Source of the DNA: Haliclystus octoradiatus | Taxonomy: Eukaryota; Cnidaria; Staurozoa; Stauromedusae; Haliclystidae | Assembly: GCA_916610825.1 (NCBI GenBank) | Contig: OU744447.1 | Span: 2,592,146-2,656,145, forward strand | Length of the DNA stretch: 64,000 nt | Reading direction: 5' to 3' | Shown here: in pieces, positions 47,167 through 61,131 of the stretch | Position numbering within the stretch: the stretch's first letter is position 1 | Layout: each line of letters begins with the position of its first letter | Notes under the pieces: generated by a model | Database searches by the model: none | The model's input: only the letters and a program-made list of their open reading frames with translations | What the model was told of the DNA's origin: nothing | Program-made: the position numbers and the translations under genes

Positions 47167-47918
47167 TCACTTATCACTTATATACATAATACTGTCTGTT
47201 TATATCACTTATATACATAATACTGTCTGTTTATATATCACTATATTTCTATATTTCTGTGTTTGTCCGCGACTTATGTACGTCTTACTGGCGATATAAT
47301 ACGGATAATCCGTTGCCGGGAAATTATGCAAACATTTGTGTCGAGATAACCGTGTACAGTAACAAATTTGTTGTATGAAAAGTATGGGTCTATGACGTTG
47401 TTTTAAAATAATATACTTCATCTGATATTTTATTTGATATCCTTGCATTAAAAAATTTAGAGATTTTGAAAAATTTCATAGGTCGATAATCTAGCGGGCA
47501 GCCAAATCGAATTCAAATTGAAATCCCCAGAACAAAAATATTTTGCTTTGAAATTAAAAGCTGCGTGTAAATTGTTTGAACAAGTGAAACTTAAAACTGA
47601 ATCAGATTTATGATAATTAAAACAATACGAAATACTGAGTTACATTGAATTACCAGTATAACTAGGCCAGACAAAATATGTTTTGAAATCAAAGAAACGT
47701 AGACCTATTTCATGTAGTGTTGATATCAGCAATACATATAGCGCGGCACAACGCTATGAAATTAAAGAGACTTTAGGTCTTAATTTAATTTATTAATGAA
47801 ACAAAATGCTGTTCATTACTTTTACCAAAATCGAGATACAAAACATTTCACTTTTAAAAAGGCTATTTTGATACATAATTTGTGAGAACACTGAGCAAAC
47901 AATCCGTTTTGAAATGAA
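47167..47918 (-). repeat. M + A module, inverted copy
   Basis: Reversed M units (47167-47262) then full reversed A from GTCCGCGACTTATGTACGTC to TTTTGAAATGAA at 47918. Directly abuts the TTGTAA tail of the LINE. Confidence 0.85.
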
Positions 47919-50216
47919 TAATCTATCGCGGGGCATAAAAACAAATTAACTTGCAAGAATTTTCAAAATGACGTTGGCGTTCGATCAATTCGAAAAATAT
48001 TCAAAGTTCGAATAGATTATCTGTCTACAGTATAAAATTATAGAGTTTAGAATTAATCAAGGCATTGCACAAAAGTATTTCTATAATTTATTATTTAATA
48101 TAAAAATATGAATCATTTGGTTTTGAGCAGGCAGCCATTTATTTTCAGATTTTGCTTCCATAATTAACGAAGGAATTATAGGCATCGATTAAAATTAAAA
48201 TTTCATTTTGTTGACTTGCTATACGAATAAGACACAGTATGTTACTACAGTTTCGAGAATAAAAATAGCGATGTCTTGTTATTATCTTTGATCAACATTT
48301 AATAAAGTTAAATTGAATTGAGGGTATGATTTGTGATAAATAATAATAATTATAATATTTTCAGCGTTCCAAAATTTTGCTTTGAATTTAAAAGCACAAA
48401 AACATAATTTAAAAACATTTTTAAATAGTTAATACAGTTTCGATGAGTGTAACAAACCTTGTGTTACAAAAATAAAAGGCGAAAAGGTTGCATGAAATAA
48501 TCGATTATAGCAAACAATATTTATTAAAATACAACTTATCATTTTCCAAATGAGATCCAAATAAAAACTATACGAGCGGCATAATCTCCGAACAACATTT
48601 AAATACATAATAGCGGGTTCTCTGAGTTAATACACCAATCAATAATAAGTTAACAACCATATTTTATCGAAGGAGAATGTACGCCCGATAAGAATAAAAT
48701 AAAGATTGTCTTTTATTCGAAATAATTCTGACAAAAATGATCATTTCATATCGTGATCAAATGCATGGTAAAGTAGATTCATTTTCTACATAGTAAATTT
48801 TCCTTTTCGTCAGACATCATAACATGAGCATTTAAATATTACCATCGGCTGTGGTATTTATATCTTTGAAGCTGCACTAAACATTTCCACTCTATAAACC
48901 ATCGCGTCCGTTTCAATAAATTCTGAATAAATATGCATATCACGAATCTGGCAAAATGAGTTGTTTTCGTTTTTCTATCAAAATAATTAATTTATTCATA
49001 ATCATCATTTCTTCCATTCGACATCTGTAATGTATTATAAATAGCGCGTAGAAATATTGACAACAATTAGATGTAATATAATATCAATATCGAATTAGTA
49101 TAGCGATTTATTATAGAATTTTATTTCCTTTTAAAAGAATGTTGATGCTATTAGTCTGGAAAATTTGATAACAAGAAGCACTATGAGGTCAACTTTTCAC
49201 ATCTTTTGTTTACTTTTAAAATTTTATTTTCAACGAACTCTTAGTATTTTGATAGACTGCCATGAAAATCACAGGCCTACTTGCTGAGATTGCAAAGACC
49301 AAAAATATATAGGCTCATATACTATCATATCATAATATTTTCAGATTATATATATAGTTTGAAATCAATACACGCGCTGTCGCCTTGTTCAGTAATACGT
49401 TGTCGAAGCAGCAGGTTTGTTGATTACTACAGTCAAAGCGCGTACAACAGTATGTAAGGGGTTGGCTCATTGGTTAATGCTCTGGTATTACAATATCAGG
49501 GTCGTAAGTTCAAATCCGCCATTCGGCAGTTTTTATCAACGATTTTTCTGATTTTTTTTAATATGAAGCAGTAAATCATTTTTAATTAACAAAAGATATC
49601 GTTTGATCATGTTAATAACAGAAATTAGTGGACCATGTGTCTTGTCGAAGCTAAATTAATTTAATACTGAATATATTGCATGCAATGCCACGAGTTTGAC
49701 CGGCCACACCTTGACGGCGTTATTTTGTGAACACCACATTAATGTTGTATATATTGCAATAAAGATTTATGAATTCGAACCGAACGCGATCCGATCGTGT
49801 CGGGTCAGATTCGGGTTAGCATTTTAGGTCTTCGGATCGGATCGGATTTGAAGTGATTTTTTATGGAAAGTTTCCGATTTCGAAATTTGACTGAGTATTT
49901 GTAATTTATAATAATTAATATGTTCTGGCTTCCTTTCAACACATAATATAAAGTTTTTATATGTAGACAAAGCTACGTTAAATTATACATTTCAATCGAC
50001 TCAATTGATGTGAAATAAATTAAATTTTTATTAAAGGAATGATTAAGATGTATTGATTAATGCTACATCGTTTCAATGCGTATTGTGTCTAATGTTCTCC
50101 TCCAGAGATCATACTCCGTAATATACAGCGATAGAAAGCTTAGTCAATTGTTTAATTATAAGTGATCTGAAAGTTTTATCATAGAAGGTCCATTATCGAC
50201 TACACTCATTGCTAGT
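47919..50216 (-). repeat. B module, inverted copy
   Basis: Reverse complement of full B, ending CACTCATTGCTAGT at 50216 and followed at once by an inverted A. It has a short deletion around 48310 (the ATTTCAGGTATATC segment is missing). Confidence 0.85.
49455..49528 (+). other. tRNA-like segment in inverted B copy
   Basis: AAGGGGTTGGCTCATTGGTT (A-box-like), TGCTCTGGTATTACAATATC arm, GTAAGTTCAAATCCGCC (B-box-like), GCCATTCGGCAG then TTTTT. One of the clearest copies. Confidence 0.6.
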
Positions 50217-50907
50217 ATCACTATATTTCGATATTTCTATATTTCTGTGTCTGTCCGCGACTTATGTACGTCTTACTGGCGATATAATACGGATAATCCG
50301 TTGTCGGGAAATTATGCAAACATTTGTGTCGAGATAACCGTGTACAGTAACAAATTTGTTGTATGAAAAGTATGGGTCTATGACGTTGTTTTAAAATAAT
50401 ATACTTCATCTGACATTTTATTTGATATCATTGCATTAAAAAATTCAGAGATTTTGAAAAATTTCTTAGGTCGATAATCTAGCGGGCAGCCAAATCGAAT
50501 TCAAATTGAAATCCCCAGAACAAAAATATTTTGCTTTGAATTTAAAAGCTGCGTGTAAATTGTTTGAGCAAGTGAAACTTGAAACTGAATCAGTTTTATG
50601 ATAATTAAAACAATACGAAATACTGAATTACATTGAACTACCAATATAACTAGGCCAGACAAAATATGTTTTGAAATCAAAGAAACGTAGACCTATTTCA
50701 TGTAGTGTTGATATCAGCAATACATATAGCGCGGCACAAACGCTATGAAATTAAAGAGACTTTAGGTCTTAATTTAATTTATTAATGAAACCAATTGCCG
50801 TTCATTACTTTTACCAAAATCGAGATACAAAACATTTCACTCTTAAAAAGGCTATTTTGATATATAACTTGTGAGAACACTGAGCAAACACCCTGTTTTG
50901 AAATGAA
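50217..50907 (-). repeat. A module, inverted copy
   Basis: Full reversed A without an M tract; begins ATCACTATATTTCGATATTT and ends TTTTGAAATGAA. Confidence 0.85.
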
Positions 50908-53241
50908 TAATCTATCGCGGGGCATAAAAACAAATTAACTTGCAAGAATTTTCAAAATGACGTTGGCGTTCGATCAATTCGAAAAATATTCAAAGTTCGA
51001 ATAGATTATCTGTCTACAGTCTAAAATTATAGAGTTTAGAATTAATCAAGGCATTGCACAAAAGTATTTCTTTAATTTATTATTTAATATAAAAACATGA
51101 ATCATTTGGTTTTGAGCAGGCAGGCTTTTATTTTCAGATTTTGCTTCCATAATTAACGAAGGAATTATAGGCATCGATTAAAATTAAAATTTCATTTTGT
51201 TGACTTGCTATACGAATAAGACACAGTATGTTACTACAGTTTTGAGAATAAAAATAGCGGTGTCTTGTTATTATCGTTGATCAACATTTAATAAAGTTAA
51301 TTTCAGGTATATCAAATTTAACAAAGTTAAATTGAATTGAGCGTATGACTTGTGATAAACAATAATAATTATAATATTTTCAGCGTTCAAAAATTTTGCT
51401 TTGAATTTAAAAGCACAAAAACATAATTTAAAAACACTTTTAAATAGTTAATACAGTTTGGATGAGTGTAACAAACCTTGTGTTACAAAAATAAAAAGCG
51501 AAAAGGTTGCATGAAATAATCGATCATAGCAAACAATATTTATTAAAATACAACTTACCATTTTCCAAATGAGATCCAAATAAAAACTATACGAGCGGCA
51601 TAATCTCCGAACAACATTTAGATACATAATAGCGGGTTCTCTGAGTTAATACACCAATCAATAATAAGTTAACAACCATATTTTATCGAAGGAGAATGTA
51701 AGCCCGATAAGAATAAAATAAAGATTGACGTCTTTTATTCGAAATAATTCTGACAAAAATGATCATTTCATATCGCGATCAAATGCAAGGTAAAGTAGAT
51801 TCATTTTCTACATAGTAAATTATCCTTTTCATCAGACATCATAACATGAGCATTTAAATATTACCATCGGCTGTGGTATTTTACATCTTTGAAGCTGCAC
51901 TAAACATTTCCACTCTATAAACCACCGCGTCCGTTTCAATAAATTCTGAATAAATATGCATATCACGAATCTGGCAAAATGAGTTGTTTTCGTTTTTCTA
52001 TCAAAATAATTAATTTATTCATAATCGTCTTTTCTTTCATTCGACATCTGTAATGTATTATAAATAGCGCGTAGAAATATTGACAACAAGATCTAACATG
52101 ATATCAATATCAAATTAGTATAGCGATTTATTATAGAACTTTATTTCCTTTAAAAGAATGTTGATGCTATTATTCTGGAAAATTTGATAACAAGAAACAC
52201 TATGAGGTCAATTTTTCACATCTTTTTTTTACTTAAAAAATCTTATTCTCAACGAACTCTTAGTATTTTGATAAACTGCCATGAAAATCACAGTCCTACT
52301 TGCTGAGATTGCAAAGATTAAAAATATATAGGCTCATATACTATCATATCATAATATTTTCAGATTATATATATAATTTGATTTTCAATTACACGCGCGT
52401 GTGTCGGCCTTGTTCAATAATACGTTGTCGAAGCAGTAGGTTTGTTGATGACGTCAGTCAAAGCGTCTATAATAATAAGTAAGGCAGTGGCTCGTTGGTT
52501 AATGCTCTGGCATCACAATATGGGGGTCGTCAGTTCAAATCCGCCATTCGGAAAATTTTTATCAACGATTTTTCTTATTTTTTTAATATGCAGCAGTAAA
52601 TCATTGTTAATTAACAAAAGATATCGTTTGATCATGTTAATAACAGAAATTAGTGGACCATGTGTCTTGTCGAAGCTAAATTAATTTAATATTGAATATA
52701 TTACATGCGATGCCACGAGTTTGACCGGCTTCACCTTAACGGCGTTATTTTGTGAACACCACATTAGTGTTGTTTGTATTGCAATGAAGATTTATCAATC
52801 CGAACCGAACGCGATTTGATCGTATCGGGTCAGATTCGGGTTAATATTTTAGGTCTTCGGATCGGATCGGATTTGAAGTGATTTATTATGGATAGTTTCA
52901 TATTTCGAAATTTGACTGAATATTTGTAATTCATAATAATTAATGTGTTCTGGTTTCCTTTCAGCACATAAAATAAAGTTTTTCTATGTAGAGATAGCTA
53001 CGTTAAATTATACATTTCAATCGACTCAATTGATGTGAAATAAATTAAATTTTTATTAAAGGAATGATTAAGATGTATTGATTAATGCTACATCGTTTCA
53101 ATGCGTATTGTGTCTCATGTTCTCCTCCAGAGTTCATACTCCGTATTATACAGTGATAGTCAGCTTAGTCAATTGTTTAATTATAAGTGATCTGAAAGTT
53201 TTATCATAGAAGGTCCATTATGGACTACACTCATAGCTAGT
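50908..53241 (-). repeat. B module, inverted copy
   Basis: Full reversed B ending CACTCATAGCTAGT at 53241. The next sequence is the remaining right end of the TA-flanked element, which marks the edge of the nested insertion. Confidence 0.85.
52480..52552 (+). other. tRNA-like segment in inverted B copy
   Basis: AAGGCAGTGGCTCGTTGGTT, TGCTCTGGCATCACAATATG, GGGGTCGTCAGTTCAAATCC and GCCATTCGG, followed by A4 then T5. Confidence 0.6.
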
Positions 53242-53390
53242 TATATAATAACTGTATGATCTTTCGTTTCATTGTAAACGACCATATTGCTCATTTTGAA
53301 TACAAAACAAAATAAAAGTTACACACACACCCCAAAATTGTGAATTCACACCCCAAAAGTCATGCTTTTACACTTTAATTTTTAAGAGTG

Positions 53391-53840
53391 TAGTTATACT
53401 GGTAATTCAATGTAACTCAGTATTTCCTATTGTTTCAATTATCATAAAACTGATTCAGTTTTAAGTTTCACTTGTTCAAATAATTTACACGCAGCTTTTA
53501 AATTCAAAGCAAAATATTTTTGTTCAGGGGATTTCAATTTGAATTCGATTTGGCTACCCGCTAGATTATCGACTTATGAAATTTTTCAAAATCTCAGAAT
53601 TTTTTAATGCAAGGATATCAAATGAAATATCAGTTGAAGTATATTATTTTAAAACAACGTCATAGACCAATACTTTTCATACAACAAATTTGTTACTGTA
53701 CACGGTTATCTCGACACAAATGTTTGCATAATTTCCCGATAACGGATTATCCGTATTATATCGCCAGTAAGACGTACATAAGTCGCGGACAGAAACAGAA
53801 ATATCGAAATATCGACATATCGAATCTACTTATATTAATA
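53391..53840 (+). repeat. A module, forward copy 3, right part
   Basis: Continues the A copy interrupted at 40146: TAGTTATACTGGTAATTC through GTCGCGGACAGAAACAG and a short AATATCGAAATATC tail, directly followed by B. Confidence 0.9.
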
Positions 53841-56124
53841 ACTAGCAATGAGTGTTGTGGTCCATTATGGACCTTCTATGAAAAAACTTTCAGATCACTT
53901 ATAATTAAACAATTGACTAAGCTGACTATCGCTGTATAATACGGAGTATGAACTCTGGAGGAGAACATGAGACACAATACGCATTGAAACGATGTAGCAT
54001 TAATCAATACATCTTAATCATTCCTTTTATAAAAGTTTAATTTATTTCACATCAATTGAGTCGATTGAAATGTATAATTTAACGTAGCTTTGTCTACATA
54101 GAAAAACTTTATTTTATGTGTTGAAAGGAAGCCAGAACACATTAATTATTATGAATTACAAATACTCAGTCAAATTTCGAAATCTGAAACTATCCATAAA
54201 AAATCACTTCAAATCCGATCCGTTCCGAAGACCTAAAATATCAACCCGAATCTGACCCGAAACGATCGGATCGCGTTCGGTTCGAATTCATAAATCTTTA
54301 TTGCAATATATACAACACTAATGTGGTGTTCACAAAATAACGCCGTCAAGGTAGGCCGGTCAAACTCGTGGCATTGCATGCAATATATTCAATATTAAAT
54401 TGATTTAGATTCGACAAGACACATGGACCACTAATTTCTGTTATTAACATGATCAAACGATATCTTTTGTTAATTAACAATGATTTACTGCTTCATATTA
54501 AAAAAAAATCAGAAAAATCGTTGATAAAAATTGCCGAATGGCGGATTTGGACTGACGACCCTGACATTGTAATACCAAGGCATTAACAAATCGGCCACTA
54601 CCTTACTTTTTGTTATCGGTGCTTTAACTGAAGTGGTCAACAAACCTACTGCTTCGACAACGTATTATTGAACAAGGCTGACCCACGCGCGTGTATTGAA
54701 AATCAAATTATATATAATCTGAAAATATTATGATATGATAGTATATGAGCCTATATATTTTTGATCTTTGCAATCTCAGCAAGCAGGCCTGTGATTTTCA
54801 TGGCAGTCTATCAAAATACTAAGAGTTCGTTGAAAATAAAATTTCAAAAGTAAACAAAAGATATGAAAAGTTGACCTCGTAGTGCTGCTTGTTATCAAAT
54901 TTTCACAATAATAGCAACAACATTCCTTTAACATGAAATAAAATTCTGTAATAAATCGCTATACTAATTCGATATTGATATTATGTTACATCTTGTTGTA
55001 TTTCTACACGCTATACATTACATATGTCGAATGAAAGAAAAGACGATTATGAATAAATTAGTTATTTTGATAGAAAAACGGAAACAACTCATTTTGCCAG
55101 ATTCGTGATATGCATATTTATTCAGAGTTTATTGAAAAAAACGCGATGGTTTATAGAGTGGAATTGTTTAGTGAAGCTTCAAAGATATAAAATACCATAG
55201 CCGATGGTAGTATTTAAATCCTCATGTTATGATGTCTGATGAAAAGGATTTACTCATATAGAAGATGAATCTACTTTACCTTGCATTTGATCGCGATATG
55301 ATATGATCATTTTTGTCATAATTATTTCGAATAAAAGACAATTTATATTTTATATTCTCCTTCGATAAAATATGGTTGTTAACTTATTATTGCTTGGTGT
55401 ATTATCTCAGAGAACCCGTTATTTTGTATTTAAATGTTGTTCGGAGATTATGCCGCTCGTATTGTTTTTATTTGGATCTCATTTGAAAAATGGTAAGTTG
55501 TATTTTAATAAATATTGTTTGCTATGATCGATTATTTCATGCAACCTTTTTCGCTTTTTATTTATGTAACAAAAGGTTTTGTTAGACTCATCGAACTGTA
55601 TTAAATATTGAAAAATGTTTTTGAATTATGATTTTCTGTTTTTAAAGTTGAAATCCATTTTTGAACGTTGAAAATATTATAACTATTATTATTTATCACA
55701 AATCATACGCTCAATTCAATTTAACTTTGTTGAATTTGATATACCTGAAATTAACTTTATTGAATGTTGATCAACGATAATAACAAGACACCGCTATTTT
55801 TATTCTCGAAACTGTAGTAACATACTGTGTCTTATTCTTATAGCAAGTCAACAAAATGAAATCTTAATTTAATCGATGCTTACAATTCCTTCGTTAATTA
55901 TGGAAGCAAAATCTGAAAATAAATGCCTGCCTGCTCAAAACCAAATGATTCATATTTTTATTTTAAATAATAAATTATAGAAATACTTTTGTGCAATGCC
56001 TTGATTAATTCTAAACTCTATAATTTTATACTGTAGACAGATAATCTATTCGAACTTTGAATATTTTTCGAATTAGTCGAACGCCAACGTCATTTTGAAA
56101 ATTCTTGCAAGTTAATTTGTTTTT
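53841..56124 (+). repeat. B module, forward copy 4
   Basis: ACTAGCAATGAGTG start; ends at AATTTGTTTTTA where an L2 LINE begins. The remainder of the B/A junction (TTTTTATGCCCCGCGAT) resumes at 57385. Confidence 0.85.
54531..54604 (-). other. tRNA-like segment in B copy 4
   Basis: Minus strand: AAGGTAGTGGCCGATTTGTT, then TATTACAATGTCAGGGTCGT and CAGTCCAAATCCGCC. The B box has C for T. Confidence 0.5.
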
Positions 56125-57384
56125 AATAATAATATAATAATAATAATAAATTTTTATAGCGCCTATATCATTTGCTCTAAGCGCTTTACAATATCTAAGT
56201 GTAAAAAAAAATAAATAAAAATTTACAATTAACATCATATTAGTTTCGAACTTTAGTAAAATTAAAAAGTAAAAGTAAACGATAATGATTAATACACATT
56301 TATGTGCCTAAAATATAGTGTCAATAAAATAAAGTTGAGTTATTAACTGCCAAAAGCTACACAAAACAAATGTGTTTTTAATTTACTTTTGAACACATCT
56401 AGTGATGCACTACATCTAACTACTTCCGGTAACTTGTTCCACAAAGTAGGTGCCGCCACTGAAAATGCCTTATCTCCATAGGATTTTAAATTGCTTGAAA
56501 CTACAGTTAATAAAGTTTCTGATGATGATCGAAGACTACGTTGAGGTTTGTAAGGAGTTAAAAGTTCTTTCAAATAATTAGGAGCAAGATTATGTAAACA
56601 TTTGTAAGTCAATAATAAAACTTTGAAGATGATGCGTTGCTCAACTGGAAGCCAATGAAGTGAATATAAAAGAGGTGATACATGATCATATTTGTTAGCG
56701 CACATTACAAGTTTAGCTGCTGCATTTTGAATGCGTTGTAATTTCTTTATTAGATATTTTGGTAGACCATAATATAGGGAGTTACAATTGTCCAATTTTG
56801 ATGTAATAAATGCATGGACTAAAATCTTGGTTGTCCCCATATCAAGGTACCTTCTAATTTTCGAAATACGACGTAGATTGTAAAAAGATGACTTGCAAAC
56901 TGAATTAATATGTTCAACCATTGACAAATCTTTATCAAAAATAACACCAATATTACGTGCAGATGAAGTAGAAGCGATGTATTCACCATTAAAGTTGATA
57001 TTAAACTTTGTTGGATAGTGACTGAAACGGGAAGTAAGATGTATAAGTTCAGTTTTATCTTTGTTAAGTTTTAACTTATTAACAGACATCCAAGAATCAA
57101 TTTCAGCAGCACAAGTTTCTATTTGATGAATGGCAGACTGAATTTCACCATCAACAGAGGGATTAAAAGTAACAAATAATTGGATGTCATCAGCATACAA
57201 ATGAAATGGAATATTATGCTTCCGTAGGATATCATCAATAGGGGAAGTGTACAAAAGATACAGAATTGGTCCGAGGACAGATCCTTGGGGTACTCCACAG
57301 TGTAGTTTTTTAATTGAAGATCTTGAATCATTTATATGCACAAACTGCTTCCGATCAGTGAGATACGATTTAAATTTTACGATT
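56125..57384 (-). mobile_element. 5'-truncated L2 LINE inserted at a B/A junction
   Basis: Coding strand minus. The 3' tail AATAATAATAATAAATTTTTATAGCGCC and CTAAGCGCTTTACAATA is at 56125-56200. The 5' end is truncated within the RT at about 57384. TTTTTA on both sides is a likely target duplication, and joining the flanks restores the GTTTTTATGCCCCGCGAT junction present in the other units. Confidence 0.85.
56343..57384 (-). pseudogene. L2 LINE reverse transcriptase C-terminal half
   Basis: Open from about 57384 (KFKSYLTDRKQFVHINDSRS) for ~345 codons without a stop: LHCGVPQGSVLGPILYLLYT, FHLYADDIQLFVTFNPS (catalytic DD intact), MSVNKLKLNKDKTELIHL, STSSARNIGVIFDKDLSM, SSFYNLRRISKIRRYL, LHWLPVEQRIIFKVLLLTYK, LWNKLPEVVR, ending HLFCVAFGS at 56343. 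It is closely related in layout to the 25956-29142 ORF and shows which residues that copy lost. The fragment lacks the endonuclease and the first RT motifs because of 5' truncation; the remaining frame is undamaged, so insertion was recent compared with most elements here. Confidence 0.9.
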
Positions 57385-58091
57385 TTTTATGCCCCGCGAT
57401 CGATTATTCATTTCAAAACAGATTGTTTGCTCAGTGTTCTCACAAATTATATATCAAAATAGCCTTTTTAAAAGAGAAATGTTTTATTTCTCGATTTTGA
57501 GAAAAGTGATGAACGGCATTTTGCTTCATTAATAAATTAAATTAAGACCTAAAGTATCTTTAATTTTCATATCGTTTGTGCCGCGCTATATGTATTGCTG
57601 ATATCAACACTACATGAAATAGGTCTACGTTTCTTTGATTTCAAAAAAATGTTTTGTTTGGCCTAGTTATACTGGTAATTCAATGTAATTCAATATTTCG
57701 TATTGTTTTAATTATCATAAAACTGTTTCAGTTTCAAGTTTCACTTGTTCAAACTTTTTACACGCAGCTTTTAAAATCAAAGCAAAATATTTTTGTTCTG
57801 GAGATTTAATTTTGAATTCAATTTGACTGCCAACTAGATTATCGACCTATGAAATTTTTCAAAATCTCTGAATTTTTTAATGAAATATTATCAAATAAAA
57901 TATAAGATGACCTATATTATTTTAATACAACGCCATAGACCCATACTTTTCATACAACAAATTTGTAACTGTACTCGGTTTTCTCGACAAAAATGTTTGC
58001 ATAATTTCCCGACAACGGATTATCCGTAATATATTGCCAGTAAGACGTAAATAAGTCGCGGACAGACACAGAAATATCGAAATATAGAAAT
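57385..58091 (+). repeat. A module, forward copy 4 (with the last bases of B)
   Basis: TTTTTATGCCCCGCGATCGA (end of B), then A from 57407. It ends CGCGGACAGACACAG and AATATAGAAAT, directly before B. The CGGTTTTCTCGACAAAAATG variant distinguishes it. Confidence 0.85.
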
Positions 58092-60424
58092 ACTAGCAAT
58101 GAGTGTTGTGGTCCATTATGGACCTTCTATGATAAAACTTTCAGATCACTTATAATTAAACAATTGATTAAGCTTTCTATCGCTGTATAATACGGAGTAT
58201 GAACTCTGTAGGAGAACATGAGACACAATACGCATTGAAACGATGTAGCATTAATCAATACATCTTGATCATTCCTTTAATAAAAATATAATTTATTTCA
58301 CATCAATTGAGTCGATTGAAATGTATAATTTAACGTAGCTTTGTCTACGTAGAAAAACTCTGTTTTATGTGTTGAAAGGAAGCCAGAACACATTAATTAT
58401 TATAAATTACAAATACTCAGTCAAATTTCGAAATCTGAAACTACCCATAAGAAATCACCTCAAATCCGAACCAATCAGAAGACCTAAAATATTAACCCGA
58501 ATCTGACCCGATACGATCGGATCGCGTTCGGTTCGAATTCATAAATCTTTATTGCAATATATACAACACTAATGTGGTGTTCACAAAATAACGCCGTCAA
58601 GGTGTGGCCGGTCAAACTCGTGGCATTGCATGCAATATATTCAATATTAAATTGATTTAGCTTCGACAAGACACATGGTCCACTAATTTCTGTTATTAAC
58701 ATGATCAAACGATATCTTTTGTTAATTAAAAATGAATTACTGCTTCATATTAAAAAAAAATCAGAAAAATCGTTGATAAAAATTGCAGAATGGCGGATTT
58801 GACTTGACGACCCCGATATTGTAATACCAGAGCATTAACCAATCAGCCACTACCATACTTTCTCTTATCTGCGCTTTAACTGACGTCATCAACAAACCTA
58901 CTGCTTCGACAACGTATTATTGAACAAGGCTGACCCACGCGCCTGTATTGAAAATCAAATTATATATATAATCTGAAAATATTATGATATGATAGTATAT
59001 GAGCCTATATATTTTTGATCTTTGCAATCTCAGCAAGCAGGCCTGTGAATTTCATGGCAGTCTATCAAAATACAAAGAGTTCGTTGAAAATAAGATTTTG
59101 TAAGTAAAAAAAATATGTGAAATATTGGTCTGATAGTGCTTCTTGTTATCAAATTTTCCCGAATAATAGCATCAACATTCTTTTAAAAGGAAATAGAGTT
59201 CTATAATAAATCTCTATACTAATTTGATATTGATATCATGTTACATCTTGTTGTCAATATTTCTACGCGCTATTTATAATACATTACAGATGTCGAATGA
59301 AAGAAAAAAAGATTATGAATAAATTAATTATTTTGATAGAAAAACGAAAACAACTAATTTTGCCAGATTCGTGATATGCATATTTATTCAGAATTTATTG
59401 AAACGGACGCGATGGTTTATAGAGTGGAAATGTATAGTGCAGCTTCAAAGATATAAAATACCACAGCCGATGGTAATATTTAAATGCTCATGTTACGATG
59501 TCTGACGAAAAGGATTTACTTATAAAGAAAATGAATCTACTTTACCTTGCATTTGATCGCGATATGAAATGATCATTTTTGTCAGAACTATTTCGAATAA
59601 AAAACAATTTATATTTTATTCTTATCAGGCTTACGTTCTGCTTCGATAAAATATTGTTGTTAACTTATTATTGATTGGTTTATTAGCTCAGAGAACCCGC
59701 TATTATGTATTTAAATGTTGTTGGGAGATTATGCCGCTCGTATAGTTTTTATTTGGATCTCATTTGGAAAATGGTTAGTTGTATTTCAATAAATATTGTT
59801 TGCTATGATCGATTATTTCATGCAACCTTTTCGCTTTTTATTTTTGTAACACAAGGTTTGTTACACTCATCCAAACTGTATTAACTATTTAAAAATGTTT
59901 TTGAATTATGTTTTTGTGCTTTAAATTTCAAAGCAAAATTTTTGAACGCTAAAAATATCATAATTATTATTATTTTTCACAAATCATACGCTCAATTCAA
60001 TTTAACTTTGTTGAATTTGATATACCTGAAATTAACTTTATTAAATGTTGATCAACGATAATAACAAGACACCGCTATTTTTATTCTTGAAACTGTAGTA
60101 ACATACTGTGTCTTATTCTTATAGCAAGTCAACAAAATGAAATTTTAATTTTAATCGATGCTTACAATTCCTTCGTTAATTATTGAAGCAAAATCTGAAA
60201 ATAAATGCCTGCCTGCTCAAAACCAATTGATTCATATTTTTATATTAAATAATAAATTATAGAAATACTTTTGTGCAATGCCTTGATTAATTCTAAACTC
60301 TATAATTTTATACTGTAGACAGATAATCTATTCGATTTTTGAATATTTTTCGAATTAGTCGAACGCCAACGTCATTTTGAAAATTCTTGCAAGTTAATTT
60401 GTTTTTATGCCCCGCGATAGATTA
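58092..60424 (+). repeat. B module, forward copy 5
   Basis: Complete B, 2333 bp, from ACTAGCAATGAGTG to CCCCGCGATAGATTA; head-to-tail with the A modules on both sides. Confidence 0.9.
58782..58855 (-). other. tRNA-like segment in B copy 5
   Basis: Minus strand: TGGTAGTGGCTGATTGGTTA (A-box-like), TATTACAATATCGGGGTCGT, CAAGTCAAATCCGCCATTCT. Confidence 0.5.
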
Positions 60425-61131
60425 TTCATTTCAAAACAGATTGTTTGCTCAGTGTTCTCACAAAATATATATCAAAATAGCCTTTTTAAAAGTGAAATGT
60501 TTTGTATCTCGATTTTGAGAAAAGTAATGAACGGCATTTTGTTTCATTAATAAATTAAATTAAGACCTAAAGTCATTTTAATTTCATAGCGTTTGTGCCG
60601 CGCTATATGTATTGCTGATATCAACACTACATGAAATAGGTCTACGTTTCTTTGATTTCAAAACATATTTTGTCTGGCCTAGTTATACTGGTAGTTCAAT
60701 GTAATTCAGTATTTCGTATTGTTTTAATTATCATAAAACTGATTCAGTTTCAAGTTTCACTTGTTCAAACAATTTACACGCAGCTTTTAAATTCAAAGCA
60801 AAATATTTTTGTTCTGGGGATTTCAATTTGAATTCGATTTGGCTGCCCGCTAGATTATCGACCTATGAAATTTTTCAAAATCTCTGAATTTTTTAATGCA
60901 AGGATATCAAATAAAATATCAGATGAAGTATATTATTTTAAAACAACGTCATAGACCCATACTTTTCATACAACAAATTTGTTACTGTACATGGCTATCT
61001 CGACACAAATGTTTGCATAATTTCCCGAGAACGGATTATCCGTATTATATCGCCAGTAAGACGTACATAAGTCGCGGACAGACATAGAAATATAGAAATA
61101 TTGTGATATATAAACAGACAGTATTATGTAT
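60425..61131 (+). repeat. A + M, forward copy 5
   Basis: Complete A then one M unit ending AGTATTATGTAT, head-to-tail with B at 61132. This is the cleanest A copy for defining a consensus. Confidence 0.9.

Larger units (their letters stand above)
40147..53390. mobile_element. TA-flanked element with inverted ends, enlarged by nested insertions
   Basis: The left end CACTCTTAAAACTAAAGGTG and the right end reversed, CACTCTTAAAAATTAAAGTG, continue as homologous inverted repeats for at least 55 bp (both then TAAAAGC and TTTTGGGGT). TA flanks both sides (40145-40146, 53391-53392), and joining the flanks restores an intact A module. The original element is about 40147-43450 plus 53242-53390. A LINE and two inverted B/A units were inserted later. 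No transposase was recognised, so it may be non-autonomous; the superfamily is undetermined among TA-target DNA transposons. Confidence 0.8.

Noticed and set aside
60896..61087. A ~60-codon frame (MKYIILKQRH...CLHNFPTTDYPYY) in A copies
   Set aside because: Present in most A copies simply by repeat identity; too short, no domain, no start context.
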